This document shows, one piece after another, positions 1 through 16,395 of a stretch of DNA of 64,000 nt. Source of the DNA: Batkoa obscura (lineage: Eukaryota; Entomophthoromycota; Entomophthoromycetes; Entomophthorales; Batkoaceae). The first letter of the stretch is position 1. Each line of letters opens with the position of its first letter. The stretch spans positions 682,001 to 746,000 of the forward strand of contig JASVEC010000020.1 in NCBI GenBank assembly GCA_030770535.1. The letters are read 5' to 3'. The translations under genes were made by a program, and so were the position numbers. The notes below the pieces were generated by a model, which did not search any database, was not told the DNA's origin, and was given only the letters and a program-made list of their open reading frames with translations.

Positions 1-978
1 CCATATATCAAGTTTTGTTTATAAAAGGACTTTAGATTTCTATATCTTTTGTATGCCATATCAAGCCATAAAATGTTAACAATTCAAGCTTAAAATGACA
101 AAAGAAATTTATTAACACTAATAATTTTAAATACATAATTTTAAAAAACTTTTATTATAAAGTAGATATAAATATATTTTAATGCAATTTTATTAAGTAG
201 CTTTTAAGCAAGTTTTTTAAGCTTTTAAACAAGACTATGCTTAAATTTGTTAAAAAGTAAATAATTCATTAATTTTTGTAAATATCATTACTTTTTAAAA
301 GACATCATAAGGTTTTGTAGTTTTATTAATAAAAATTGAAAATAAGTCTATAAAGGCGCGAAGTCAAATAAAGGACATTGTTTACAAAAAGCAGTAACTT
401 GTTATTTACAGGGCGCCTAAATCAGATAATAACCTAGAAGCAAGAAGCATAAAGAGGAATTAAATTTAAAATTTAATAATCAAATGACTCTGAGTCATAT
501 TAATTAGTAATGTATTCTTATAAAAAAAGTGTTAATTAGAAAAATCATAAGTAAAAATCACAGATTTCAAATAGAATAAAGATCTTAATTTAGCAAGCTC
601 TCACTATACTGCTTCTTCTACTCTTCTATAGATACTATACTTCATTACTGATAGCTAACGCTTGAGTTTTTTTAAAGCACACCTTAATTAACTGCAAAAA
701 TTCAAAATCCACAGTTCATTACTTTTCTCCCAACTCGATTTCTTAGTTTAATTTCCAACTATAGTAATCATTTCTCGAAGTTGCTAGAAAGCCAAAAAAG
801 ACGTCATACTCCCTAATTTGATTTGAATTTGCAATAATCGAATTAATTAAGGGAATAATTCTTTTTATGAGCTAGATTGCAAGCTATTATTAATAGCTGA
901 TTATCTTTTATTTTTTTAATTTTTTTTAGATTATCTTGTTAAAGAAAGTATTATTAATAATTAAAAAGCGAGATTCCA
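1..978. other. Upstream intergenic region
   Basis: AT-rich non-coding DNA before the DnaJ gene. I see no convincing coding exon or RNA gene on either strand. The one element I can support is the heat-shock-element-like array near 771-790, listed separately. Confidence 0.6.
771..790 (+). promoter_or_regulatory. Heat-shock-element-like array upstream of the DnaJ gene
   Basis: Four consecutive 5-bp units read tTTCt-cGAAg-tTGCt-aGAAa. Three match the alternating nTTCn/nGAAn heat-shock element exactly and the third differs by one base (TGC for TTC). It lies about 190 bp upstream of the ATG of a mitochondrial J-protein, a gene class commonly controlled by heat-shock factor. The pattern is seen directly; binding by HSF is inference. 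Confidence 0.55.
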
Positions 979-2733
979 ATGCGAGTTTATAGTGTCACGC
1001 CAATATTAAGAACAATACAAAGATGTAGTGGAGTTTCTTCCAATTTCATTAAGTCAAGAAATATTAGTACTAAGTCTGCATTTCAAAAGCAAAGTAATTG
1101 GTATCAAAAAACACAAAAACATCAATTTCATCAATCTTCCGCTGTTTCTAAACAGGATTTTTATAAAACATTAGGTGTTGATAAAAAAGCATCAAGCTCT
1201 GAAATCAAAAAAGCTTATTATCAATTAGCTAAAAAATATCACCCAGATACTAACAAAGGTGATAAAAACGCTCAAGAAAAATTTATTGAAATTCAAGAAG
1301 CTTATGAGGTAAAAGAAGGTTTTGAATTTTAATCTATTTATATTAAATTTTTTTAAAAAACAGTGTTTATCTGATGAACAAAAAAGAGCAGCTTATGATC
1401 AATTTGGTCATGGGTTTGATGGTAGTGGTAAGCTATTTTTAAGAGTTAAATAATAATAATGATTTATTTTATATTTAAAGGTGGTTATAACCCAGGAGCT
1501 GGAGGGTTTGATGGGTTTGGAGGTTTTGGTCAAGGTGGTTTTTCACAAGGTTTTGGAGGAGGCCAAGGTTTCAATCCAGAAGATTTATTTTCACAATTTT
1601 TTGGTGGAGGTTTTGGTAAAGGAAGAGCAGGTAGAAGTGGCTTCGATTTAACTGGAGAAGATATCCAGGTAAAGAAATAGTACAATAATCCCAACTTAAT
1701 ACTAAACAACAATTTTTTAGGTTAATATGAATATTTCATTTATGGAAGCAGCTAAAGGAGTTAACAAAAAAGTACGTATTCAACCTATAATCAATTGTTC
1801 CACTTGTAAAGGTCATGGTACTAAAGATGCTAAGAAGCCAGATCCATGCCCAAGCTGTCATGGTTCAGGTCAACAAATATTTAATACAATGCAAGGTATA
1901 TTAGCAAGAACTTGTTCTACTTGTGATGGTTCAGGTGCCAAAGTAAAGAAAGGATCAGAGTGTAGTACCTGCGGTGGTATGGGTAGAGTTAGAGATAACA
2001 AATTAGTAGATGTTAATATACCAGCAGGTAATTTCAATTTAAGGAATTAAAATAGTTTAACTAATATTAATACTTTTTAAGGTGTTGATGATGGTGTCAA
2101 ATTAAGAGTAAGTGGAGAAGGTGATTCCCCAATAGAAGGACAAGGACGTCGTGGGGATTTATTTGTTAAATTAAGAGTACAACCATCACAAACATTTAAA
2201 CGTAGTGGACCAGATGTTCATGTTGAGGCGAAAGTACCTTTTCAAACCGCTATATTGGGAGGCTTCATTAGAATCCCTACAATTGATGGAGATGTTGAAC
2301 TTAAAATTACACCAGGATCTCAATCGAACGATACCTTAGTATTAAAAGGAAAAGGTATTTCTAAATTAAATTCACGTAATGGCAAAGGAGATCAATATGT
2401 TAATTTACATATATCAGTACCCAAGTAAGTGAAATTTCAATTTTTTTTAATGTGATATATTAATATTTTAAATTTAGAAAATTAACGGATAAACAAAAAG
2501 AATTAATAGAAGAATTTTCAAAGACATTAAATAATAATGATAAAAAGAAAGGTAATGACGATCAAGATATTGAAAATAAGGAAGGATCTAATAGTAATAA
2601 AAAGGGTCGATTTTTTAATAAGATCTTTGACAAATTCATGAAAGATAATGAAGATAATGGAAAAAGTAAAGAAGATATAAAAAAAGAAAGTAAAAAAGAA
2701 GATGATGAAAGTAAAAAAGCAGCCTCAGCGTAA
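979..2733 (+). CDS. MDJ1: Mitochondrial DnaJ/Hsp40 co-chaperone (Mdj1/Tid1 type)
   Basis: Class A J-protein that should stimulate the ATPase of mitochondrial Hsp70 in matrix protein folding. Six exons (979-1308, 1364-1427, 1481-1668, 1721-2027, 2082-2424, 2478-2733) join in frame to 495 residues, close to yeast Mdj1. Residues about 1-58 form a basic, Ser-rich presequence without acids, as expected for mitochondrial import. The J domain follows at about 59-125 with the HPD tripeptide in KYHPD. Next come a long Gly/Phe-rich linker, four CxxCxGxG zinc repeats ([32 protein letters not shown]), the substrate-binding C-terminal domain and a Lys/Asp/Glu-rich tail. The ATG at 979 is the first in frame and gives the full presequence. 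The first five introns are all 52-55 nt. The gene converges with the PFK gene downstream. Confidence 0.93.
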
Positions 2734-3190
2734 CCAATTTATGAGTTATAGAAAGAAGTAATGTATTAAAACTATTTTGAAAAGTAGTTTAATAGAAAAT
2801 ATAAAAAATTCGATTATGAATCAAATTAGAACCAAGTTTTATTTTAATTGAAAGTAAAAATATAAGTAAATTTTATTTTCATTGTCTTTTGTAACTTTAT
2901 TTTTTATTGTTATAGATTTAGTATTTTACTATCTTTTAAATGGTTATAAATTAATGAACAATCAGGTTGGATACTAATTTTTAAATTAAATTGAATTTAT
3001 ATTACATCTATAACTCATTATTTTTATATAATAAATAAATAAAAGAAACAATAGAATTTTAATCTAAACAATCAAAAATATATTAATTTGATATAAATAG
3101 CTTATTTTATTCAAGCCTAATAAAATCCTAAATCCATTCTAATGTTCTAAAAAAAATTCATTAAAATCTCATCATTTATCAAACTCAAAT
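2734..3190. other. Convergent intergenic spacer
   Basis: About 460 bp of AT-rich sequence between the 3' ends of the DnaJ and PFK genes. It presumably carries both polyadenylation regions. I see no further gene in it. Confidence 0.6.
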
Positions 3191-6631
<3,441 letters not shown>

Positions 6632-7026
6632 AATGTATTTTTTTGAGCTTTCTTTTAAAATAATAGTTCTAAAAGTTTAAAATTTAACATGCTGGTTGAG
6701 GATTTCAATTACTTGCTTATCGGATTTTTAAAATGGAATTTTACGTCACGATTTTCAAATTGGGAATGATTATTGGTAGAAAACTTAAATGAGCTATTAT
6801 TATCTCGGATAATAAAACTTGATAGATAAGATATCATAATGTATTCAAAAATTCAATCACTATTAGAAATAATTTCAGTAAGCCTAAAAGTCTAGATTCT
6901 TTCTTTTCATAATTATTTATTTATCAATATAAATAAAATAAACAAAACTAAATATAAAGCATCAAATTTTATTATTTTATTAACTTCTCAAAAAAAATTA
7001 CTTTTTCTTCTTGGTCTAAAAAAAGA
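6632..7026. other. Intergenic spacer between PFK and Vps39-family gene
   Basis: Both flanking genes are on the minus strand, so this ~395 bp holds the PFK promoter and the 3' end of the upstream tethering-subunit gene. I see no distinct motif or extra gene. Confidence 0.6.
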
Positions 7027-10000
7027 TTAAATTTGAATCTTGTCATAACATTGACTATGAATAAATGAATTTTGCCATAAAGCAAGTTCTTGATTTAATT
7101 GTAATATCTGATCACAAATAGTACATTTATCGTCTTTTTTTAATAATATAGCTGAAGCTTTTTGATGTTCGTTAGCAATGAATTTATTTAACTAAATTTA
7201 AAAAAAAAAACATTAATATTAATAAATAAAAAGAATAATATAGAAAGGGATTAAAATGAAATCAAACTTACTTGAACTGTCAATGATAAATTTAAATTTT
7301 TTTGAATTTTTTGTATATTTTTTAAACACACTATTTTTCGACCTTTATATATTAAAAATTGAGAGATTATCGAATTGGGCCAATGATTAGGTAGTAATTC
7401 TAATACCTAAAAATAATAAGATTTATATCAAAATAAAATAACAATTGTTATATAGTATTATTATTGTCAAAATAAAATTACCTCAAATACATCAAAAAAT
7501 TGAATATAATTAGATAATAAATACTCAATCTGATTAAATGAAATCAATCTAGAAATTTAATTGAATATTTTTAATTTTCACTCTCTTATAATATCAAATA
7601 GACACTTACTCATCTTCTAAGTTTAAATAAATTTTAAACAGTATATTAAATAACTTTTTTTGTAGCTTAGGATCTCGATTCAAAGGTTGAAAGAAATTAC
7701 CGTTATTGATACAATATTCTATAGCCATAAAATAATCTTGAAATTCAATTAATTTTAATAATACTTTTTCATGTTCTTTTTTCTAATAATAATAAAATTA
7801 ATATTAATATTAACATTCATTATAAATAATTGAAGTATTTCTATTTTAATATACAAAATAAAACTTACGATCCCATAAACACATGCCAACTCAAACATTA
7901 AATGAGTATTAGTTAACTCTTTTAATATTATTTCAATTCCTTTCCATTCAATCAAAAATAATAATTGAATTAATTCTAATCGCATTTGACTAATTTTGTC
8001 TTTTTTTCCACTTAAAAAATTTAAGAAAGTTAATTGAGGTTGAATACTTTTAGCTACTAAAAAGGTATGATCTATAATTGAGATAAAAATTAGTATATTA
8101 TTATTACTATGTTATGTTATGTTATTATATATTATATATTATATATTATATATTGTGACAATCTAAACTTACCTAATTGTTCCATTCTTTTATTAACTTT
8201 TTCATTATCTATTAATTGTATATAATTATAAAACAATTTTAAACATAAACCATAATCCTATATAAAAAGAATAGATTAATGAAAATTAACCTCAATATTA
8301 ATAATATTAATAATAAAGTTTAGTTACCCTATTTTTATAAATAAATATTAAATTATATAAATATGAATTTAATGCTTTAATTGAATTAATGTCTTTTTTT
8401 AAACTTAAAGTATTAATTATTAATTCATGATTCATTAATTCTATCATTTCTTTTCCACAGTTAATGATATTCTATATATATAAAATCAATTAAAATATTA
8501 TTATAAATAAATATTATTATAAATAAATATTATTATTATTATTATTACCTCCATTGTATTCAACGGCTCAATATTCAATAACCATAAAACAATTTCATTA
8601 ATGTTTTTTAACTTTAATATCATTTCGATATTTTTAAAAAATAAACTCAAATCATTAAATTTTAATTTTAATATATTTGATATTTCATTTGCATTGTTAT
8701 TATTATTATTATTTGTATTATGTACATTTTCATAGATTCTAATAAATAATATCAACTATTATATTAAGCAATAAATTATTATTGCTATTAATTACCTTAT
8801 CCAGCTTTGAATTACAAGATCATTTTCATTTAATCGTTTGTGAATTAAAGATTCTGCATAATCCAACTAATTAAAATTAAAATAAACAAAACGTTAGTAT
8901 TATGATAATAGTTTACTTTTAACTCCGTAATAAATTTTAAACAAGCATCCCAATCCGCAATTCGGCTATTTTCTAGTAATAAATACAATTGTTGTTCATC
9001 TTTGAATTCAGCATATAATTTAATTAATGTGGTATTTATAAACTTTAACTATGAATGTATGTTATTGATTATTATACTCTTGCTATACACTTATAATGAT
9101 AATTACCTCTTTGTAATTTGGATTTAGATTAAAATCTGATTTTTCATTATCATTTGTCATTTCTTCCTTGATAAATTTGTTTTTATACAATTTTAAATAG
9201 TCCAATAAAAACAATTCATATCTTTTAATTAAACTAGATTTTCTACTTTCCTCATTGACATCAATTAAACCCTTTCCTAGCAGTTCCATAACAATCTCTT
9301 CAATTTCCTCAAATCTATTTAAATAATTTAACATACCATACTCCATCAATACGTTTTCCCTTTTAAAGCATTGAATTAAATTTAATTTTTGATATTTACG
9401 ATATTTTTTAAAATAGAGTGCAAAATTAGCTGGATGTAGTTGATATTTTAAACTTAATTTTTGACATAATTCAAATTCCATTTTAAAATACAATCTTAAA
9501 CTTAATATTTTAATCATATATTGTATTTCTCGCTGAATAAGCGTAAAATGAACATTTTGCTCACTTACAATACTTTGAATTAATTCCATTTGTTTTTCAA
9601 TTTCCAAATATGGCAATTTAATAGTATTTGTTTGAAACTAATAAAACAATGATTAACATTAATTACTTTTAATATATATCTTTTATTTTTTACATTACCT
9701 TAAAGCATAATCCATTATAACTTAGAGTATAAATTTGATTTCCCGAACATAAAAATAATGTATTATAAACTGTAAACTCTTGGTTTTTATTTACTTCCTC
9801 TTGCTCTTGCTCTTCCTTTCCTTCTTCTCTTTCTTCATTATTAATTAAACTCAATTCCCTTTCTAATTCATTATTGATATAACTTAGTTTCATTCCACCA
9901 ATCAAATGATTGAAAGAACAATTTAATGGAATCCTCTGGATCAATTGACTGGTCATTAAATTAAATATTTGTAACTCTTTCGTAAAATAACTTATTATAA

Positions 10001-11209
10001 AAGGGTATTCAATTGCTATATAAATCTATTATTATTATTATTATTATTATTGTGTAAGTTACCAATTTTTCCAGGGTATTTATTCCATTGAATATTAGGT
10101 CTAACTGCATTTCCTTGACTTGATAAAAACATACCTATTTTAAAAACAAACGATAAATAATAAATAATATCAAATCTTAATAACAAAATTTGTTATATAA
10201 TTAATATTTACCTAATACATTATTTTGATCAACTGTTAAAGTTACTAAAAACTCATCTTCATCAATTATTTGAATTAATGGAATTTTAATATTTTGAACC
10301 GGAAATAACTTCATTGTAAACTCTTCGTAAATCGATAACATAGAATAATGGGTAGTATCTGAAATACAAATAGTAGTTGGATTAATTGCTATATTGGTTA
10401 TTGTATCTGCCCATGTAATTTCCTAATTAAAATGAAATTGTTGTTATTTATTATTTATTATTTATTATTTATTATTATTATTTATTATTTATTATTTATT
10501 GTTTATTGTTTATTGCTATTGAGTCAGTAGATTGGAGTTAAATATGAATGAAACTTACTTTAATTAAATTAATTTCATTAGATAATAAATAAATTTGTAT
10601 TAATCTTCTTCTTGTTATAGCCAATAAACCTAAATTAGAATGGACTTCTTTGGCTATGTAATACGAATAATGTTGAACTCCTTTAATAGAAGTGTTACTG
10701 GCTACAAGTTTTAAATTCAAGTCATAAAATCTTAATGTATTGTCTAATAAAGTGGAAAGCTGGGATTAATAATTTATTATGGGAATTATAAATCTAAAAC
10801 TGAATTGATTAACTTACCACATAATACAATTAACCATTTGAATTTTACAATAATACTTAACTTTTCAATCTTCTTATTGTTATTAATCGATAATTGAGTT
10901 ATGAGTTGTGGAACTTCATTCTAGTTAAATTCAATTAATTATTTCTAATTTAAAATAAATAATTCTAATAACTGATTACTTTTCCTTTATCAATAGTAAA
11001 CTTTAATATACTACCAAAGTTAGTACCAATAAACAATAAATTATCTATTGAAAAAATCAATAAATTTGAGTTAATATCTCTAGTTTCAGTATATTAATTA
11101 TTAATTATTTACCTATAGCAGCCGTATAACTAATACAATTAGGTTTTAATCCTATTTGATTTATATCAACAAGTTTTTCCAAATTATAAAATTCAAGTTC
11201 ATTGTTCAT
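7027..11209 (-). CDS. Vps39/TGFBRAP1(Vps3)-family endosome-vacuole tethering subunit
   Basis: Eighteen exons on the minus strand, from the ATG at 11209 to the TAA at 7027, join in frame to 992 residues; every junction has GT-AG ends and compatible phase. Exon starts descending: 11209, 11077, 10920, 10743, 10422, 10134, 10015, 9637, 9048, 8866, 8738, 8471, 8257, 8071, 7782, 7548, 7406, 7191. The N-terminal ~330 residues look like a CNH (citron homology) beta-propeller, with segments such as NAVRPNIQWNKYP and EYPFIISYFTKELQIFNL. A long helical region follows, with an Asn run near the exon-11 start. The end carries VLELLPNHWP and a zinc-like KCTICDQ...HSQC motif, as in the Vps39 C-terminal domains. 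Such proteins are HOPS/CORVET subunits that bind Rab GTPases. The QGNAVR...QW signature favours Vps3/TGFBRAP1 over Vps39, but I hold that loosely. Confidence 0.85.
8100..8160. repeat. AT-rich simple repeat inside an intron
   Basis: Runs of GTTAT and then TATAT(A/T) units within the intron between exons 13 and 14 of the Vps39-family gene. This is intronic microsatellite DNA with no coding role visible. Confidence 0.7.
10438..10516. repeat. TTATTTA-type simple repeat inside an intron
   Basis: Tandem TATTTAT/TTATTGT heptamer-like units in the intron between exons 4 and 5 of the Vps39-family gene. They make this intron longer than its ~50-nt neighbours. Confidence 0.75.
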
Positions 11210-11427
11210 AATTTAATGTTTTAAAATATTCAAAAAATAATATTAATTTTTTTGCTTTTAAGACTTTTAGTTAAATTGAACATTGAATTGCATCTCAATT
11301 TCCAATTGGTCAAAAATCTTAATTTCAAAACTAGTGACACATATTTTAAAATACATTCAAAATTTTATATTAAAATAAATCAAAAACTGAAAAAAAATAG
11401 ATTAAACTTAAAAACAGATGTTGTATT

Positions 11428-13133
11428 TTATTGATTTTTCTTTTCACTTTTGTTCGATTTAACAAAGTAAGGTAAATACACCGTTACAGCGAATGCTAAA
11501 ATGACCCCAATATGACCAATAAAATATACTTGATAATAAACATGAAGATAAAGACTGGGTCTTAATAAACCAAAGGCAATAATAGCATATAAAAGAGCGA
11601 ATGAAGTATAAAGGTAACACATAAAATTAACTATTTTTCTACTTACTGAACCCTCGGTTAGCTTAGTAGTCCATGGTTTCAATTGAGTTTGTAACTTCTT
11701 TTCAATAAAAGTATCAAAGAATTCCAATATAAAAGTCACCATATAACCAGAATGAAACCCATGCCAAATAGAAAGGAAGACTAAAGAACCAAGTTGAGAT
11801 AAATATTTACTATTTAAAAACCTTAATCTTTTAAATACATATTGTTTAATCCAAAAATTTGTATTAATGTTAAAACAAGCTATAATTTCATCAAGTGAAG
11901 TAGCTGTTTCAAAGGCATACTAATAAGCAAAGGATTAATGTTTTTGTTAAGATTAGATATTATTATTATAAAAATAACTTACAGTATCTATGTTAGTTAA
12001 GCCATCCCATTCGGCATCGCCTTGTTGATTATACCCATTAAAGGAAATACCCGATAAGATACAAGCACCTTTAAAATAGTTAATAAAAATTGATTTGTTA
12101 CTAAATCAAAGTCAACTTACCTTCATTTAATTGCCAAATACCAAGATACTAAATTTAAAGCAATAAATTAACTTATTATAAAAAAACAAAACTGATATCA
12201 ATTTACCTTATTAATTAACCCTCTACCAGTAATCCATAATACTAGTATTCTCATAATTAAATTCAATTGAGTGTATTCTTCAGTAAGTAAATAAGCTGCT
12301 GGAAAATAAAGATCTAATACTTGTTGTAATGCAAGATAGGCTATTCCTTTAATGAAACATTTCATAGCAGCGGATTCACTACCTTTAGGCAATTGATTTT
12401 CATGATCCAAAGATAAATTTTCATTGTTAATGAATTTTTGATAAAGACTAAAAGAGAATTGAGGGCCTACTAAGAAAGCAGAGAAGAAATAAGAATAGCC
12501 TAAAAAGTGGGAAAATTTAGGTAATTCGACTAATTTGGTTTCACCCGAAAAGGAAACGGGTTGTTTTTTTTTAGGCATTGACGGAACTACTGGAGTATTA
12601 GCTTTTTTTTCTAATACTGAAGTTTCCGGTTGAGTTTCTTTGGATTGATTCGAAATTTCCTTTTCTTTCTTTTCTTTCTTTTCTTCTCCATCATAATAAT
12701 CAAATCCAAAACCCATCATTCTTAAACATAACACACATTGTGGCATAGTCCAAGTTAAATCATAATCAACACCCATATGAGCATAATATCCTGTTAATAA
12801 ATAAGTGGCATTAAATAACCAAACAGCAACTACAGCTAACTTTCGATTTTTCAAGATACCACCTAATCCATAACATAATCCATACGTCATCGAAATGGTA
12901 ATAAAACTATGTTTAATATCTAAGCCATTAAATAAGATAGCTAAAAACAAGCCAGTTAGTGTAACATAATAATTTCTCAATTCAGTTTGTTGAGATGGGG
13001 AGATGTTAGCTATAGGAAGGATCAATTTATTTTTATAAATTGAAGCAATGGGATAACCGAGTAATACGGTGATCAATAAGCGTAATACATTTTGTGGTAC
13101 ACCAATTAAATTACTTAATAATGAAAATACCAT
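11428..13133 (-). CDS. ALE1: MBOAT lysophospholipid acyltransferase (Ale1/LPCAT type)
   Basis: Multi-pass ER enzyme that should reacylate lysophospholipids in the Lands cycle. Four exons (13133-12207, 12148-12121, 12068-11983, 11919-11428) join in frame to 510 residues; the second exon is only 28 nt. The family motifs are clear: NGYNQQGDAEWDGLTN in exon 3 and WHGFHSGY in exon 4, which holds the presumed catalytic His. There are many hydrophobic segments and a Lys/Glu-rich cytosolic loop around residues 145-200. I chose the ATG at 13133 because it starts MVFSLLSNLIGVP, as the family does. The open frame extends to 13268, but its first codon there is TTG, so the extra 45 residues are probably untranslated. 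The C-terminus ends in Lys/Asn-rich residues. Confidence 0.9.
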
Positions 13134-15431
13134 CTTATTAGTTGTAAATAAAGATATAAAATGGATACTAAAAAGATGGAAGATTTTCTCAATGTTTGTT
13201 AAATGATATTTTATAATACCAAATCTTAAGATTTTAAGGAGAATTATCGGAGCTTCCAATGAGTACAAAATTGCTTTTTTTAGTAATTATTTTTTAATGC
13301 GAAGGCTAGGTAAAAATTAGCCCCGAATGAAGATTACTACTATAGAAGGTGGAGTTAATAAGGAAGATGCTCAAGTTAATAAATTCCATGTGAAAAATAA
13401 AAATAGAAGTTTGAAGGTTGATGATCAAGCTATCCTGAAGAAGTTTAACAGCGTTGATGTAAGTATAAGTAAGTGAAGGTTATAAGAATGATTATGGTGG
13501 GAAAATTTCGTTCAATTTTGAAGCAAATTGAATTCATTTTGAGGGATAAAATAGAATGAATTTGTAAATAAACCTATTTTTTATTGTATAATATGATGGA
13601 AAATTAAAATTGAGTGGAAAAATAAGATAAATTTGATTCAGTTTAAAAATAAAAAACGGACAAGCTCTTTTTATAGAAATTTAATGGTAAATCTTTTAAT
13701 ATTTCAACCTAAAAAGTGAATAATAGTTAATTATTAATGTTTTTCTTAATTTTGATATAATAAGTTAAGACCTTTTATATTAAATTGAGCATCTAAACTA
13801 TAGTTTTAATTTATACAAAATTTTCACTAAAATTTATTGCCTAAAAATGGACAAATATTATTTACAACATAAAATACATTCCCAAATGTATTTTGTATTT
13901 AGGAATTTTGCTAACAATTTTTCCACTCAAATAGCGCTTAAAAGATAGAAAGAGTGGAGAAAAAAAACATCCTCATTTGTTATTTAATCTGATAAATTTC
14001 TTACAAAAAAGTCTATGAAGTTAAAAATGATAAAAACATTTAAACTTAAAATTACTTTATTACTTATATAGGAATAATATTGTACAACAAATCAATATTA
14101 TTTCAAGTCATCACTTTGTCAATAGAAAGAAATCGATTTTTAAAAAATAGCAGGATTAATTGCTTAACACCCAAATTAGATAGTGGAGGTTATTTATAAA
14201 AATTATTTAAACTAGAATTATATAAGAAATCTATACGTAAACTTATCTTTATTAGAAATAAGGGGGGAAACACTGGCATTTTTTTTCAATTTAATTTTTA
14301 TAGTTTTATAGTTTCTATTTTACTGAAATTCATATAAATTCCTATGCTTTATAAATGTTTTTACTTTATAAATAAATATGTATTGAAACGCTTAATTTCC
14401 CCAGATTGTTTCCTTAGTATTTTGAGTTTATAATTAATTGAAAATGGCATCATCTATTGAAATACTTTAAAAAATAATAACTTACAATAAAATAGATTAT
14501 TTCAATCAATTGTATAATCTATTTAATCTCGGTTTATAGAATAACTGATTGATTAATACAAAAAATATTACCTAAAAGTAGGAAGCCGAGTTAAAGTTAA
14601 ATATTTTAATTGATTAACTAATACAAATGTTAATTTATCTTTTATAAAATGAATTTGAAGTTGTATTATTGGCTCAAATAAAAAAATATCTTTTCCATGT
14701 TTCAAATTAATTGCTGACTTTAAATCATTGAGTCTAGGTTAAGAACCTTCAAAAAAAGAAAACAAAACAGTTAATAAATTAAATTATTAAATTTGCAGTT
14801 AATAAAAATAACAATTTATAAACATAAAAAGATGTAATATCACATTGCAAAGTAGAAGTATGTGTATTGGCAGAGGTTAGCATATTAAATTTAATAGTTA
14901 CTTAGTGAAATAATCACATTGAAAGAATTAAGTTTTTACAAGTTTAAAAAGTTAAAATATTAAGTGGGGTAAATTCAATAAGTAAGGCTCCAAAAATAAA
15001 CATGTTTTGATTTATACTTAAAAAGTTAACTTTTTTTTTCTTTTTCTTTAATATATCAAAAAAACTATTATATATGACTACTGCTTGTTTGCTTTTAGGT
15101 CACAAAGGAGTATACTGGAACAAAGTATAGTAGGGATAAAGTTTTAATTTTTTATTATTTGATTATTATTTAGAATAAATACATTCGAAGAATTTTAAGG
15201 AGGGATTACTAAATAAAGAAATAAGAGGGCTAAAATGGATAAAAATTCACTATACTTTAATTAAAAGGGAAATGAAACATGTTTTAAAATGAAGATGATT
15301 GGTTCATTGAATCTTCGTGCTTTTAGGCAATAAAAAGAATATAAAATAGGAGGCTTTTAATATTTTCTACTATTTTTTTTTCAAGAAAATAATATTAATA
15401 GCATTTTATAAAATAAAATAATAGTAGAACT
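13134..15431. other. Intergenic region with one MITE copy
   Basis: About 2.3 kb without a supported gene. It holds a ~100-bp MITE (13880-13975) and, at 13327-13489, a short open frame starting MKITTIEGGVNKEDAQVNKF. That frame contains a possible GTAAGT splice donor after FNSVD. It might be a small first exon or a relict; I found no second exon that continues it. Confidence 0.5.
13880..13975 (-). mobile_element. MITE-like element, copy 1
   Basis: The central TAGCGCTTAAAA with the flanking CCACTCAA block matches the other copies in reverse orientation. The end nearer 13880 is degraded compared with ATGGGG; the other end reads AAAAAAACATCCTCAT. It looks like an older copy. Confidence 0.75.
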
Positions 15432-16395
15432 ATGTCCAAATTAATGATTGCAAAAGATAATATTTATTTTCAACTAAGTAATGTTAATAGTAATAATAGT
15501 ACTATTAAATTTAATAAACAATCAAATGAACAAGTTTTAGATGATGAGAACTATGAATTGGAAGGAGTTTATTAATGAAAGCGATGGTTGTCAATTCATA
15601 AAACTAAAATACAATAAGCATGATTACCAAAACAATTTAGCAGTAATATCAACTTTGGAAGAAGATCGTCCTAATCCAGCTGATAAATCTCACTCTAATA
15701 CAAGAGCTTCGACTATTTTACCAAATACGCTTTATTACGCACCTGGTAGTAATCCAACGGCAATAAATCGAGCTAAAACTAAAGAAAGTAATCGACTTAG
15801 CTACTGTAACTCTTTCTATAATTCAAAGGAAATCTCTGAAAATGAAAATAGCAATGATATAGTTTATAGCTTTGAAGCTAATAGAAGAATGAAACGAATT
15901 TCAATGATATCTACCAATTCTTGCCCAGAAAATAATACTTCACGTGTAATCAATAATACATGTAAATTATCACGCTCAAGTTCCTTTGCAAGTAGTAAAA
16001 GTGGAATAACTGAGGCCGGTGCATCTATTGGATTATTAGAAAACAAATATAATAAACAAACAAATGATAAAAATAACCCAACACGTTTAAAAAGTATAAT
16101 TAAAAAAGGGTTTATTAAACCAATATTTAAATCTTTCCAGAAAGAGAGTAATCGAAGTGGTATTATTAAAAAGGTAAATTTTATTTGATATTATTTTATT
16201 AAAAGTATTTATTGATGTTAGGATGATAGCAATAGCAGTAAAAAAGAAAGAAAAATGGCGGAAGAATTATCTTTAATGGAATTGGCTATCGATAATGATA
16301 ACAATCAAAGATCTAGACTTAGAGAACAAAGATATGGTAATGAAAAACTCCATTCCTTTAAGAGTATACCCTACCTCAAATCGTCAATTGAATAA
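15432..16395 (+). CDS. Ser/Asn-rich orphan protein, frame interrupted near its 5' end
   Basis: I do not recognise a family. Exon 1 (15541-16173) and exon 2 (16222-16395) join through a GT-AG intron in frame, ending SIPYLKSSIE and giving 268 residues from the ATG at 15541. The protein is basic and rich in Ser, Asn, Lys and Arg, with clusters such as LSRSSSFASSKSG and KKGFIKPIFKSF, and has no membrane segment. An upstream ATG at 15432 opens another frame (MSKLMIAKDNIYF...) that ends at 15573 while overlapping the first. The overlap reads as if one protein (DDENYELE then EFINESDG) had been split by a small indel between 15541 and 15573. Low-complexity regulatory proteins of this kind are common in fungi; function is unknown. 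Confidence 0.55.

Noticed and set aside
7755-7985. Separate small gene MRLELIQLLF...
   Set aside because: It is part of exon 14 of the Vps39-family gene read on into the intron.
13134-13268. 45-residue N-terminal extension of the Ale1-type protein
   Set aside because: The frame opens with TTG; the first ATG is 13133 and gives the usual family start.
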